A stretch of DNA of 64,000 bases from NCBI GenBank assembly GCA_030268105.1, contig BSDZ01000011.1:1116001-1180000 (forward strand), read 5' to 3'. This document shows, one piece after another, positions 47,501 through 59,272 of the stretch. The DNA is from Volvox africanus. Taxonomy: Eukaryota; Chlorophyta; Chlorophyceae; Chlamydomonadales; Volvocaceae. Each line of letters begins with the position of its first letter. The first letter of the stretch is position 1. The notes beneath the pieces are model-generated. The model was not told the origin of the DNA. It saw only the letters and a list, made by a program, of their open reading frames with translations, and made no database searches. The position numbers were made by a program, and so were the translations under genes.

Positions 47501-50500
47501 CATCTCCGGCCAAACGGCCTCGACTACGGTGTTCTGAACCATCGGAGCCACAAATGGCGCCAAGTATGACCGGGGATGCTGCACTGCCACCGCCATCGTA
47601 CTGTCACATCACTGACCAATCGGCGCATCATAATCTCAATTATCGGCAGCAACACCAACATCTCTACCAGCTTGCTCCTACTGGCTCGTATGAGCCCGCG
47701 ATGCATCTGTCGTACGCATCTGGGTCAGCGGGGCCCACGCTGCTCCCGACGGGTGTATCCAGCGGTCGTGACGCGTGTGTGTACGGCACAGAGGGCCGCG
47801 GACCCGGTTCCGGAACACCCGCACAGGATGGTTACTTGTCCACACGCGGGGATGGATTTGCACTGTCCATGGCGACGTCCTCGCCGCCGCTGTCTTGGGG
47901 CCTCGGGTGGCCCTTGCAGAGTTCGGGTACAGGAGCGCCGCCGCCGCAGCCCCTGCAGTCTGCTGACGGGGGCACCGCGACCCAGCTGCAGCGCATGATG
48001 CGAGGGTTGCCGTCCTGCGACGGAGGCAGTGGGCGGGTCAGGGCGTCCTACTGGGATGAGATGGAGCCGACGTACGGAAGCATGGCCGTATCACAAGAGC
48101 CGCCGCTGCCGCCGTCGTCCGTTCCGCTGCTGCCGGAGAGCGAGCGGGATGTGATAATGGCGGCACCGTCGACAATGGGGACGGAGCTACAGCAACTGCT
48201 GCAGTCGCCGCCGCCGCCACCACCGCCGCCACCACCACCGCCGCCGCCGCCGCCATCGCTGCAGCGGTCGACGACTGCGAATTTGTCGGGTACTGCGGCG
48301 GACTTGTGGCGGCGCACTCCAGCACCTCCATCTCAGTCCCTGCCGCCGCAGCTCAAACCACAGCAACAGAACTACCGCATTTCTTCACAGCCCTTCGACG
48401 GCCACGCCTCGCTACCCCAGCAGGTCGGGAGCATTGGCAGTGGTACTGCGGCGGTCGTCGGTGCCTGTGACTCCCTCGCAGCCACTTCAACCATGTCGCT
48501 GAGTGCTCCACCGCCTTCCGGTCTTCCTGTTGCTGGACTGCACCTCACCCCCCATTCCCACCCCCTCAACACGGCGTTTCCGAGCCAGCGCGACAGCTGC
48601 ACACCGCAGCAGCCACCTCAGCGGGCTGTGTCACAGGAGGTTTTCTTTGGCAACCCCGATGGCCATCAGCACCGGCAATCTGTCGGACAGCAGGAGCCTC
48701 AGGGCTTGCAGCAGCATCAGCAACGGCAGCAGCAGCAGGCCAGTGGGTGCGTCCGGGAGAGTACTTGCGCGGTCAGTGAGGCCGCGGCTGCCGGCTGCAG
48801 AAGCAGTCGCAGGTTGGAGCCGTGCGGTGGGGACGGCGAACTTTCAGGCTCTGATAGTAGGCGGTCTTCACATACCAGCGGTGATGCCATCGGCGCCGCC
48901 GCTGCTAATGCCAATACGGCGACGGCAACAGACCGGGGTTCAGGTCCTCAGGGGCTGCAGCAACATGTGACTATGCAGGGTCACCCTGACGGAACTGAGG
49001 TCCGCTCATCTGGCGGTGGTGGTGAGCGTACAGCGTTTGGGGCTGTTCCATCCATGCAGTACGGCTCCGCACCTCCTCGCTGCCGGCCGAATTGTGCTCC
49101 GTCGCTAAGCGGCGCCGTCAGGTTGGAAACGTCATGGGTGCCGCCCGCTGCGCCGCTACCATCCTGTCCGCCAATGCCTGGCGCTGGCGATGGCATTCTT
49201 ACGGCTAGGGCTGCGTGCTCTTGTCCCGCCTGTGTCGCTCAGATCCGCCATCAGCCCTTGTACGCCAGCGCGCCACTACCGGACCCTGATCCATTTACCG
49301 AGGTGACTCCCGCAGGGCAGCGGTCTTTTGCCTCTACCTCCGCAGTCGCTCCTGGTGGTGGTGATGGTGGGGGTGGGCGCTGGAGGGGTGGGGGCGGTGA
49401 GATGTCGTCTGAAATCGGCCGCCTCTCGTGCCCATGTGAGATGTGCCAACGTGCCGACGCTCCCAGGCAGCGAAGCAGCATGGTTCCAGCATTACCAACC
49501 ATGCTGCCATCGCTAACCCCTAAGCATCAGCGGCAACACAGTTCATGCTACCCAGCTCATCGTCCACCACCCCCTTCAAGCCCGGCCACGGCGCAGCCTC
49601 CATACACACTTACATCGACTGGAGCCTCATTTGGCCCAAGTACCAGGTGTGTGCAGTTCACAGAGCACGCGCCGTACCTGACGTCTCCGGAACCGACCAA
49701 TGCGGGCAGCTTGGCAGACGCACCGAAAGGGCATGCCGTATCTCCGTACAACAGGGCGCCGTACGCAGCGCTGTACACTACCGTGGCAGCGGTAACCGCT
49801 GCCGCCCCGCCGTGCAGTTGCCCAACCTGCATGGTCGCCTTCTCCGGAAGCACTGCCAATAGTGCACCTCCCGCCATCGTGCCTGCTGTTAGTAGCAGCG
49901 GCGCCGCTCTACCGATGCTGCCGCCACCGGCGGCGCACTGTGAGCAACCCAGTACCCAGGGGGGTCGGGCGCCGTCCATCAGCCCGGTGCAGCAGGTGAC
50001 AGCTATTTCCCCGCCGCCGCTGATCCTGCCAGAGAGCGGCGGCTACATGACTGCTGCAGCCTCCGGCACCGGTGGGGCGTCCAATGGCATGGCGGCGGGG
50101 GCGCGCCCACCAGCACCGTGGTCATCGAGCTCAAGCCGGGATGGCAATGGAGCTTCTTTGCCTGCACTGGCGTCCCAACATGGGACTGCGGTGGCGGGGC
50201 CGCCGTCGCAGCTGCCCTACGCACAACCGCCAGGGTCTACGCCACCAGCGCCACCCGCGTATCTACGCGCACCTCACCATGACTCAGACGTCTACGCGCC
50301 TCGTCCGCCAGCGACCTCCCCGCTGGGGCCGCAGCCGCTCCCACTGCATACCTATGGCCAACACCAGCGGCCGTCAGCGCCATGCCAGCTGTCAGAACCG
50401 CAACTGCAGGATCCGCTCAACACTCCGACTTGTGGACGTGGTTCCGGAGCCCTGCAGCAACAGAATGTCCTGCACTGCCCACCCCTGCGGCAGCCGAATC

Positions 50501-52351
50501 CCCTGTGGTCTCAACACCCGATGGGTCGCTGCTCATCGGGTAGTGGGGACATAGGGTCTCAGCTCGTAGATCCCCATTCAGTATCACATCCATTGCCTTA
50601 TTATTCACAACACCAGCCGGCGCCCTGCACCGCATGCATGTCATACATGGACCCGCAGCATCTCGGAGCAGATGGGCAGGGCGCTTTGACCACCAAGAAA
50701 CTTGGCTACCAACCGCCAGAACACTTGCAGGCTCCCTCGCCGGCGCCTAAGCAGCAGCCAGGACCACCACCGCCATTGCCGGCAGCGAAGTTTGCTCGAC
50801 CAGGCGGTCCTATCGCAACGAGCCCTTCAGCCATGACGGCTCTGAACAGTTGCACTGGCCCGTCATGTCTAGGCACTTGCAAGGGTTATAACGCGAACAG
50901 CAGCGCCGTTGCGATGCCGCTGACACACGGACGGCAGCCAGACGGATCCGGATCATCACACGGTACGACAGAGAGGGTTGAGGCGCAGCGTAAGTCACCG
51001 TACTTCACTCCCAGCTTGCATCTCGGCGGATTGCCCCTGCCTGTGCTGCCGCCACCGCCTCTGTCACAGGCCACGGCAGAGGGCGTGTCTGGTTCAGGGG
51101 TCGTTCTGCCGCACAGCCAGGCGCTGCAGCCCGCACAGATGCCCCGACAGCACCTGCAGCCGTCACCACGGCTGCTGCCGCCACCTGAGAGTACTATTCA
51201 ACGACATGAAAGCGACGTTGCCGCATTAACGCAGGCTTCTCCGGCAGCAAGCCCCGGACCTGTATGCGGTGTATGCTGCGGCTGCGGAGCGCCATTGCCG
51301 GTTGCTGCCCACACAGATGCGGCGGGCATGGCGGGCCTCTGGCAGCCTCAGCCGTGTGGCGCACCAGGGGTGCCGACCACCTCGCAGGCGGTAGGGGACG
51401 GCTTGTACCGGCTACAGGAGCCTCGCGCAGCGCCGTTGGAGGCAGCCTACCCTGCCCCGTATCCGGGGCCCTCATGCAGTGAGGCTGCGGCCCGTGGTAA
51501 GGTCCGCCTCGGTGGCGGTAGTGGTGGGTCGGTTGTTGTCCAGCATCGGTTCCACGCCACCCTATGTTGTGCCATGACATCCTGATCCACCAGTCAGACC
51601 GCACCACGCCACCGACCGCGGCGCGCGGGCTCAGAGCCTCCGCAGGTGCTCCCAATGTGCTGTCTTCCGTGAAGCCCAGAGCCGTCTTTACTCTCACCCT
51701 CGCTCCATGCAAACGCCCGCCGCAATCCATCCTATGAGGCATCAATCATGACAATACTGATCCCAATCGTAACATCGGACACTCAGTACGTGCTTTCCAA
51801 CTTTCCATTGATGCACTTCTCCACCAGATTGCACCGCTGCGATGTCTGGGTCCTTATCACTGACGCGCGGAGGAGGAGGAGGAGGAGGAGGAGGAGGAGG
51901 AGGAGGAGGAGGAGGAGGAGGAGGAGGAGGAGGAGGAGGAGGAGGAGGAGGAGGAGGGGGGGGAGGAGGAGGAGGACACTTCTCAGGCGCCCCGCTTGTG
52001 TCCGGACCCGGCTGCAGCGGCGCTGGTGCAGGCCAGGCCTGGTCACGGCACCCACAGCTGCATGTGGCGCCAACGCACTACATGCAACAGGCGGGGCTGC
52101 CCAAGCGGGCGATGCCACCGCTGTATCTGCCGTCGGTGGCATCTGCGACCGCCACTCCCCCTGAGTTAGGCGAGCAGTCTTCCCCCATGGGTGCAATCTA
52201 CCATGTGCAAAAGTCACGTCTCCAGATGGCGCGGGGGTCCGTCGGGGCTCAGCTGACACATAGGTCTGTTGCACCTGACGAGGAGGCGGCCATGTGGGCT
52301 GAAGACCCCATCAGCATGCCGTGGCCGCGAAGAATTAGCAGGCGGTTGTAA
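44561..52351 (+). CDS. Giant low-complexity protein with C-x-C-x2-C motifs, three exons
   Basis: Exons: 44561-46288, 46429-51496, 51828-52351 (7320 nt, 2439 residues). Intron 1 (GTAAGC..GTGCAG) is phase 0; intron 2 (GTAAGG..CACCAG) is phase 1 and has a pyrimidine-rich end. The protein is rich in Pro, Gln, Ser, Gly and Ala. It contains an acidic/Arg-Lys stretch at about 880-930 (DEKDSEDGSEEQQDDDEEW), followed by a basic SPAKRPRLR that resembles a nuclear localisation signal. It also has an 18-Pro run near residue 1180 and about 36 Gly right after the last splice. Three similar Cys motifs occur near residues 1506 (CSCPAC), 1576 (CPCEMC) and 1704 (CSCPTC), with looser Cys clusters such as CGVCCGCG near the end. 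No known domain is recognised. A nuclear, intrinsically disordered regulator is a reasonable inference. The stop overlaps TGTAA. Without the last splice the frame would end at 51585. Confidence 0.75.
48210..48258 (+). repeat. CCG/CCA trinucleotide run coding poly-proline
   Basis: About 17 consecutive CCG, CCA or CCC codons within exon 2 of the large low-complexity gene. Confidence 0.8.
51867..51976 (+). repeat. GGA trinucleotide array coding poly-glycine
   Basis: About 36 consecutive GGA codons, interrupted once by a G run, start some 40 bases after the exon 3 acceptor of the large low-complexity gene. Such an array is likely to vary in length between strains. Confidence 0.85.
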
Positions 52352-55186
52352 TGCGATATGCAAACCGGAGAATTATGTGCCTCATTACGGTGCCCTCATT
52401 TGTGTGCCTTAAAGGCTTTATGGCGGCAAGCATTCTGGTACCCCCTGGTCGGGGTACACGGCACAATCGTGATGCGAGATGATTTTTCACATTCCACATT
52501 GTGGGAGATCAACATTGAAGCCAGACGACCAGGAGTTCCTCGATATGTTCTGTTCGACAAGCGGGTTGTAGGTGAGGATTGTGGGCGCCGTTCACGTCAG
52601 GCGATAATGTGACATGTGACGTGTGACGGTGACGGGTATGGCGAGATCAACCGACACTGGCATACGCAATAAATGCACGTATATAGGCAGTTTCCATTAT
52701 AGCTTCTACTCGTTATAGGAGGTGGCAGCCCTGCTGGCACGCTGGCGGGCTTAGACATTCGAGTCAGACAATGTTACCGTACGCGATCTTCAGTGAATTC
52801 TGGGTATGGTGGCATATGAGGAAAATTTTCCGGCTGTGTTTCACTGTGTTGGACTCGGGTTGAGTTGGGTTGGTCATGTTGCGGGTCCCTACCTTCCCAA
52901 ACTCGGTGGTTCCTTGTCTATAGGCTTGCTGGATAAGCAGCCTTCGCGCATTGCAATCTCATACTTGCAATGCACAAAACGTACGACCCCCGGGAACGCC
53001 GACTTGGACCGACTTGCGGGAGCATCACAAGTCGTGCCCCAACTGTGCATCGTTGGCGGATGCATCATATCGTAGACGGCAAAGACAATCTCGATGCCGA
53101 CATGACGCCTTCGCATGCATGCGCTACGTACAGCGTGCGGCGTATAATATACGACGTCTATGCCATGTTTCTTTCGTGCGGCTTTTACAAACCGAGGTTG
53201 TGCCTCTTTCAAGTAGCATAACGGCAGAGCGAGGACGGACGATGTATCATACGTACGCGTGTGGCCACTCTTAAAGTATCCTATGTGTTGCACATCCTGG
53301 GAGTCATGAATCGTGCATGGTGTTGGATTGCAGCGATGGACTCCTTTCGGGCGGTGCCGATTTCTTAGGGTTGATCTCAACCGCCGTCTGATGTTTAATA
53401 TATGTTTCTCAAATTGTGTGTGCCGCTTAGAATTCTGAAGCATTTGGAATGGAGAACGGGGACAGCCGCTTTTGGGCGCGGAAGTGCTGTACGGCGCTGT
53501 ATATGGCAACGCCAGGGCGTGGCGCCAAGGCATGGCGTCCCCGCCACCACAATGATCGAGCGCAACTACGCCTCTTTTTATTCGCTTGTTATTGGCCCAG
53601 CGGTTCGGAAGTGGCCCCTGGTGCGCCATCCTAGTTAGTTAATTTCGAAGCTGCTGGAGCTAGGAGCAAGGTGACTTCTGCTGAGGCTCTCATGAGAGCA
53701 GTTCGATAATACGCTTTGCATGCAGGGTGTGACCGCAGGCAGGCGGATGCTTTGCGTGATGTGGTACAAGCCTGTGCGATGCATAACTGTATAGCTATTG
53801 AGTTGCGGTTTGTCATAGCACGGCAGGATGGGTTATTGAATCAATGCTGGCGCATGCTCGACCCGCTTCGGCGTTCTTGTTTTATCCCGTTCAGAAGTGC
53901 AGGCTCTGTGCTGACTCGTTGCGGCCGGGACCCGACGAGGACTTCTTAATTGTTCCAGGGGGGCTTCTGACGTCCCTCCGAAAGTGTCAGCAACGCAAAC
54001 CCTCCCATTTCGAAGATCAGGTCTGTTGGTCTGTCTATGTTGCAATCACTACCATTATTCTTAATTTTCTTCTCGCGTCAGTGCAGGATGGGCTTGCGCG
54101 CCGTTGAGTGTTATTATCTTGTTCATGTTGGCCTCGTGTCTGCGCAAGCAACATGCATCGAAGCACAATTTCTTGGTTGTACAGGGCCCCAGGGCCAAGA
54201 CGTTCTGCTCGCCGTTCTTCAAATTTGTTGTGTCGCGCCATGTCGATGGACGGACGCCCAGTATACCCTGTAGATCAGGCTTCAGAGATGCTATCTGGTC
54301 GGTGGTGCTGGTGATCTTGAAACCTGGTGCGGATTTACGATATGGGCTTTACGTAGCTCAGAAGGTAATGAACCTCCGGGTTGCCCGAGGCAACTGTGGT
54401 AGCAACGCCTTTCCTTAAATTAATATCTGACTTGGACCATGCCTGACCAGCAGTCTGGCAGTAAGTAGGCGTTTATATTTTGCGGAGATTACTGCCATGC
54501 CGCGCTCGCCCTATCTATGCCATCTGGCCCTGGACAAAAAGAAACCCAAGCAAAATAAGGCAAAGAGCTGAGCATGAAAGATGTATTGATGATAATTGTG
54601 CAGGTTTTGATGTCATTCTGATGCGGTTTGGGCAACTTTGTTGGCTGTCCGAAGTTCGGTGGCGGCCGAGCCACTTTGGCTGGCGGCCAAACCGCAGGTA
54701 AAACAGCTATCAGAAAGCTATATTAATAACATTAGAAGTCACCGCCTACTAAACCTGCATGTCTCCGGTACTTGTGGTTGCATGGTGGATAAACCCTACT
54801 ATGATATGTCAACAGGCAAGCGAGTGGGCCCACAATGCCCATAACTCTGTATGCGGCAAATTCAAAATACTGTCGTTTTGCTTGTTACTAGTTATCTGTT
54901 ACTTGTTGCGGTTGGTTGAAGAGCAAGGCATGTTGACGAAGAGTTTCTGAAGGTCAGTGGTTTTATGCGCCAAGAATGTTTAAATTCAAATGGTATCAAA
55001 TTGCAAAAGGTTGCAGAATGTCCGCGCGAAAAAGCTTATATAACTTGAAATTAAAAAAGCTGAAATCGGTCATTTGTTGTTATCTATATTTAGAAAGCTG
55101 GATGGCCTGAGGGCGCTGGCCTCCACTCGTCGCCGCTTGACTTAGCACGAGGTTGCCTTGAGGTAGAATCCTCAGCCGAAGAAAGG
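52352..55186. other. Unassigned region with exon-like open frames on both strands
   Basis: Frames worth noting: 52358-52612 (+), which includes FWYPLVGVHGTIVMRDDF and a possible donor GTAG|GTGAGG at 52570; a 246-codon frame 52889-53629 (-); 53440-53638 (+), which ends IERNYASFYSLVIGPAVRKW; and 54104-54418 (+), with NFLVVQGPRAKTFCSPFF. They could not be joined into one in-phase model, and none has a recognised domain. Confidence 0.35.
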
Positions 55187-55697
55187 TTCAACTGATATGG
55201 AGATGGAGGATCAAGCCATCAGGGTTACTTGGTTTCTTGAAACCTGAAATCTCATGATATTCACATAGCAGTTCTGGTTTACTGCAAGGCGACAAGGCGG
55301 GTATCGAAGCGCTGGAGAAGTCACGGAGGGTCATCCGTGTCTGGGTGAGGCACCCTTGTTGTGAGGCACCCTTCATTGAGAATGTGGCGATGTTGCGAGG
55401 TGACCTGAGTAAGGGAGGAGAGGGGGTCAATATTAGTGCAGTGGCGGAGGGTCATTGTTCTTTTTGGCTCATATGCAACCGGTTTCGGTTGGTCGCTGAA
55501 GACTGAGATAACATTAGAACCCAACACCTAAAAGTCGTAAAGCATTTGGGACTTAAACAGGTTTGGGGAAGGCGGGCATCTTCGGCTCGGGAGGCCAACG
55601 GTGTCATGGTAGCTCCGTCATGCCCTGGACGACGGAGACCAGTCCCAGGGATTTAGTTCATATACATGTACCAAGCAATTGAATTCTTGATCAAACT
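55187..55697 (+). repeat. Left inverted-repeat arm
   Basis: About 511 bases. Minus-strand translation of its outer half (MTPSPPLLRSPRNIATFSMK...) matches the frame at 57688-57930 in the right arm apart from one residue in 80. Confidence 0.8.
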
Positions 55698-56689
55698 ATC
55701 TGCACACTGTTCTTGTGCGACCCCCCAGCCCAATTCATCACCATTATCCAATATCCATCCAATAATCAATTGCAAAGATCGGGTGTGAGGCTTTACATGA
55801 GAACCGTATGTTGCATTGCAATAAACGATTCAATCGGCGAACCCTTTTGGGGCCTCAGGCCACCCCGCCCTACAGGGTTGCCAATATCCGTGTGTGCGTG
55901 CCCAAACGAACAAATATGTAATAAACCAAATCATGCAAGTAGGAATATATTTTTAATATCCTCTATTCAAGCCTGGATTTTGTGGCTGAGTATAAACACG
56001 TTTCACGGTCTCGAATGTCCTAAGTCGCAGTCAAGCCTTTGCCCCTCTTGCTCTTACACATTACACACAATATATAACATAGATTATAATTATATACATA
56101 TTACATCTGAGCTACTTTAACTGCAAAATGTGAAACTCCACAATTTGCGGGGTCGGCTCGCAGCTCGCGCACGGCAGTTCTTTGGATACAAATCGTATAA
56201 TGTAAATAATCCTGCGCAATAAAACATGTCCTTAATAATAATAAAGATCTAATTTTGAAGTATTATACGTTAAACGCAAAGATGCCATCACATCGTACAG
56301 ATATTGGGGGCCCCGCCTTTTTTCGCCTTCCTTCAAGCCGAAACCAACTCTTATCATCTGCTTGGTCAAAGCTCAAGCATGTCATGTTATTGCCCCCTCT
56401 TTTCCCGGACTGGCGTGCTGCTTGGTTACACCAGGGGTCACACTGTTGAGGAAGGCCGCGTAAGGGAGTTAACAAGGCATGTATGGGTCACCAGCTATAA
56501 AAACGTTCATCAACTAGAGTGGCATTAAGGGATACTATCACATGCTTTGCATATCTTGGGAGAAGGTTACTGGAGATATAAGCTCAAAATAGCCTCAGGG
56601 GGGGCTTTCTTGAAGGTCTCCGTGTCAGGTGAGGATATTGTTGCACAAAGCGCGACCCGGAGAGGCAATCGTTTCGTGTACTTATTTAT

Positions 56690-56905
56690 TTGTATAGTCG
56701 GACGTATGTGTATGACGAACATACGTGTACGTCCGTGTACGTCGGAAACATGTGCACGCCTATGTATGTGGCAATGTTTGTACAAAAAAGATTAAACAGG
56801 AGGTACAGATTGCTCGGGGTCATAAGCCGCATACATAGCCACGTACTCAGCTCTACACCGACATTTCTGACGTACACTGACGTACACATATTTCTGACGT
56901 ACACA
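56690..56905. repeat. Cluster of ACGTAC/GTACGT short palindromic motifs
   Basis: TACGTGTACGTCCGTGTACG and several CTGACGTACAC copies lie in the centre of the inverted-repeat element. They are inverted with respect to one another on the two sides of about 56800. Confidence 0.5.
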
Positions 56906-57379
56906 GCATCTTGACTATGCACACGACTATCCGCCTCAGCAAATCGCACTTCATGCATCTCCGTGCTCACCTGACATAGAGACTTTCAACGAACCTCCCC
57001 TGAGGCTGTTTTGACATATGCCGTGAAAGTACTTTTTCCAAGGCATGCAAAGCACGTGACAGTTTCCCTAAATGCCCCTTCAGTTGCTGAACGTTTTCAT
57101 ACCTGCACAGTTGACCCCCACACGTGGTCTTCCTCAACTATGTGACCAATGCAGCTTGCCAATCTGGGAAAGGAGGCTGCAGTAGGGTGATAAGTGAAAA
57201 CCTAAGTTCGACCAATCAAGTGAAAGGTGGGCCAATCGAACCAATCGATGCAATGCAGCATGCCATGCCCATCTAAAGCCTCTCACCATTTGATGTTCAC
57301 AGGCAAATTGGATAAGGTGATGCATACGGCTGGGGGGCTAGACACAAAAGCCATTTGGTAGTTTGATAGATATTCCAGA

Positions 57380-57931
57380 GTTTGATCAAGAATTCGATTG
57401 CTTGGGAAAGGACAGCTGTCCTTTCCTGCAGCTGTCTGTGTGTACATGTATATGAACTAAATCTCTGGGACTGGTCTCCGTCGTCCAGGGCATGACGGAG
57501 CTACCATGACACCGTTGGCCTCCCGAGCCGAAGATGCCCGCCTTCCCCAAACCTGTCAAAGCCCCAAATGCTTTCCGTACGACTCTTAGGTATTGAGTTC
57601 TAATGTTATCTAAGCCTTCCAGGGACCAACCGAAACCGGTTGCATATGAGCCAAAAAGAACAATGACCCTCCGCCACTGCACTAATATTGACCCCCTCTC
57701 CTCCCTTACTCAGGTCACCTCGCAACATCGCCACATTCTCAATGAAGGGTGCCTCACAACAAGGGTGCCTCACCCAGACACGGATGACCGTCCGTGACTT
57801 CTCCAGCGCTTCGATACCCGCCTTGTCGCCTTGCAGTAAACCAGAACTGCTATGTGAATATCATGAGATTTCAGGTTTCAAGAAACCAAGTAACCCTGAT
57901 GGCTTGATCCTCCATCTCCATATCAGTTGAA
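57380..57931 (-). repeat. Right inverted-repeat arm
   Basis: About 552 bases, longer than the left arm mainly because of a segment at 57405-57442 that includes a perfect 20-base palindrome. Confidence 0.8.
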
Positions 57932-59270
57932 TCTCCATCACCTGAATCTTTGAACGTTTCCACCACGTTACTTTTATGTCGTGACAACTTCACACCGCCC
58001 AAGGAGAGCAAAGCCCAAATTGCCAATACAGTACACCACAGCACATATACTCCACGATTTTTACATGTTATGAAAGGCAAAAGTGCCCTTTATCTTCAAA
58101 TCGCAGCAACATTAAAGCTGCAATCGATTCATGCAGTGAGTGCATGTAGTCATGAAGCGCAACAAGTACAACAAGCAACCCTGTGTGCCAGCCCGCAGCC
58201 GCCTGGACTACCATCATCTCGCTGTGCCGCCCGCCCTAGCCCCCCTCCCCGCACACAAGCTCCAGCGTCGCTTCCTCAAGCCCAGGCTTGGCCCCACCTA
58301 CTGCTTGACCCCGACTACTGTCCCTGGCCCACTACCACCACCTCCATTTAGGTTCACGATATGCAGGTCCAGTGGCCGGCGGGTGCCGACAGCAGATGGT
58401 AGCCGATGCAACGACTCTATATGGATACGAGCTTAACAGTGCCGCTGCTGCCGCTCCATCTCTTTCCTTGTACGTCTGGTCTGTCCCCAATCTGATGGTC
58501 TCAGTGCCCGCCAGGGATGTACACGGCATCTCAGGTGGCGGACACACGTCATAGACGCATGGTCATAGACGCATGGTCATAGACGCATGGTCATAGACGC
58601 ATGGTCATAGACACATGGTCATAGACGCATGGTCATAGACGCATGGTCACCCATCACGCTGGGCCTCGAGCTCTCGCTTTGGCACCCATCTCCACATGTC
58701 CGATGGACTGCAGCGGTGGCTCTGCCGTACTTGCAATGCAATTCTCTCCTTAAAGTGGCAATAACGTTGCGAGAGGCGCGGCGGATGAACGACCTTGCAG
58801 GGCTGCACTGAATGGATCGCAATTTGGGGGACAGGGCATTCGTGGCATTCGTGGTAGACTGTATCGAGGCCGTCAATGTGGCGTATCAACATGTAGGTCA
58901 GCTAGTGCCTGGGGATGGATGAGGATTACCATCAGGCTTGATGCTGCCGGAAGGTTACTCTGACCCAACAAAACTATCATCCTATGGTCCGGCTGCCAAA
59001 GCATTCCCTTATTAAGTAGGGAGAGCCAGGGGCCATATCCCATGAAACGAAACATCGTCCGGCTCCAACAGGTTTAAAGCAATCCCCGTCCTGTCTCGCG
59101 ATATCAAGGGGCTAAAGCCCCATCCCCCCAGATCTGCAGGATCGCGGATATTCGTGTTCCCCATCCTCCCCTTGGGCCACTACTGGCTTACAATTATTTC
59201 ACGTCACGATTTTCCGTACTCCGTCTCTCTAGCCCCATCTCCCCAACCACAACCTTAACCTGCCCTTCTT
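57932..59270. other. Intergenic region with a 14-bp tandem array
   Basis: Apart from the tandem array at 58549-58650, a plus-strand frame at 58629-58811 reads ELSLWHPSPHVRWTAAVALP after the array. It has no recognised family and no splice partners. Nothing else recognised. Confidence 0.4.
58549..58650 (+). repeat. 14-bp tandem repeat (about seven copies)
   Basis: The unit GTCATAGACGCATG is repeated head to tail about seven times, with one copy reading GACACATG. It is a typical minisatellite. Confidence 0.85.
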
Positions 59271-59272
59271 CC

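Larger units (their letters stand above)
55187..57931. mobile_element. 2.75-kb element with long terminal inverted repeats
   Basis: The left arm (55187 to about 55697) is the reverse complement of the right arm (about 57380-57931) at roughly 90% identity; both outer ends start TTCAACTGATATGGAGATGG. The match stops abruptly outside these ends, with AAAGG on the left and TCTCC on the right, so no target-site duplication is visible. The 1.7-kb centre has no transposase-like frame, which suggests a non-autonomous or decayed DNA element. The right arm carries an extra segment including the 20-base palindrome GAAAGGACAGCTGTCCTTTC (57406-57425). A rearrangement-derived inverted duplication is the alternative. 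Confidence 0.75.

Noticed and set aside
46527..48331. Several minus-strand frames of 90-150 codons beneath the giant gene
   Set aside because: They are Ala/Gly/Arg-rich shadows in GC-rich coding DNA, with no independent support.
51783..52274. 163-codon minus-strand frame with poly-Leu
   Set aside because: It is the shadow of the GGA/poly-Gly array in exon 3 of the giant gene.
58549..58650. CRISPR-like array
   Set aside because: The repeats are head-to-tail 14-mers without unique spacers, so this is a minisatellite.
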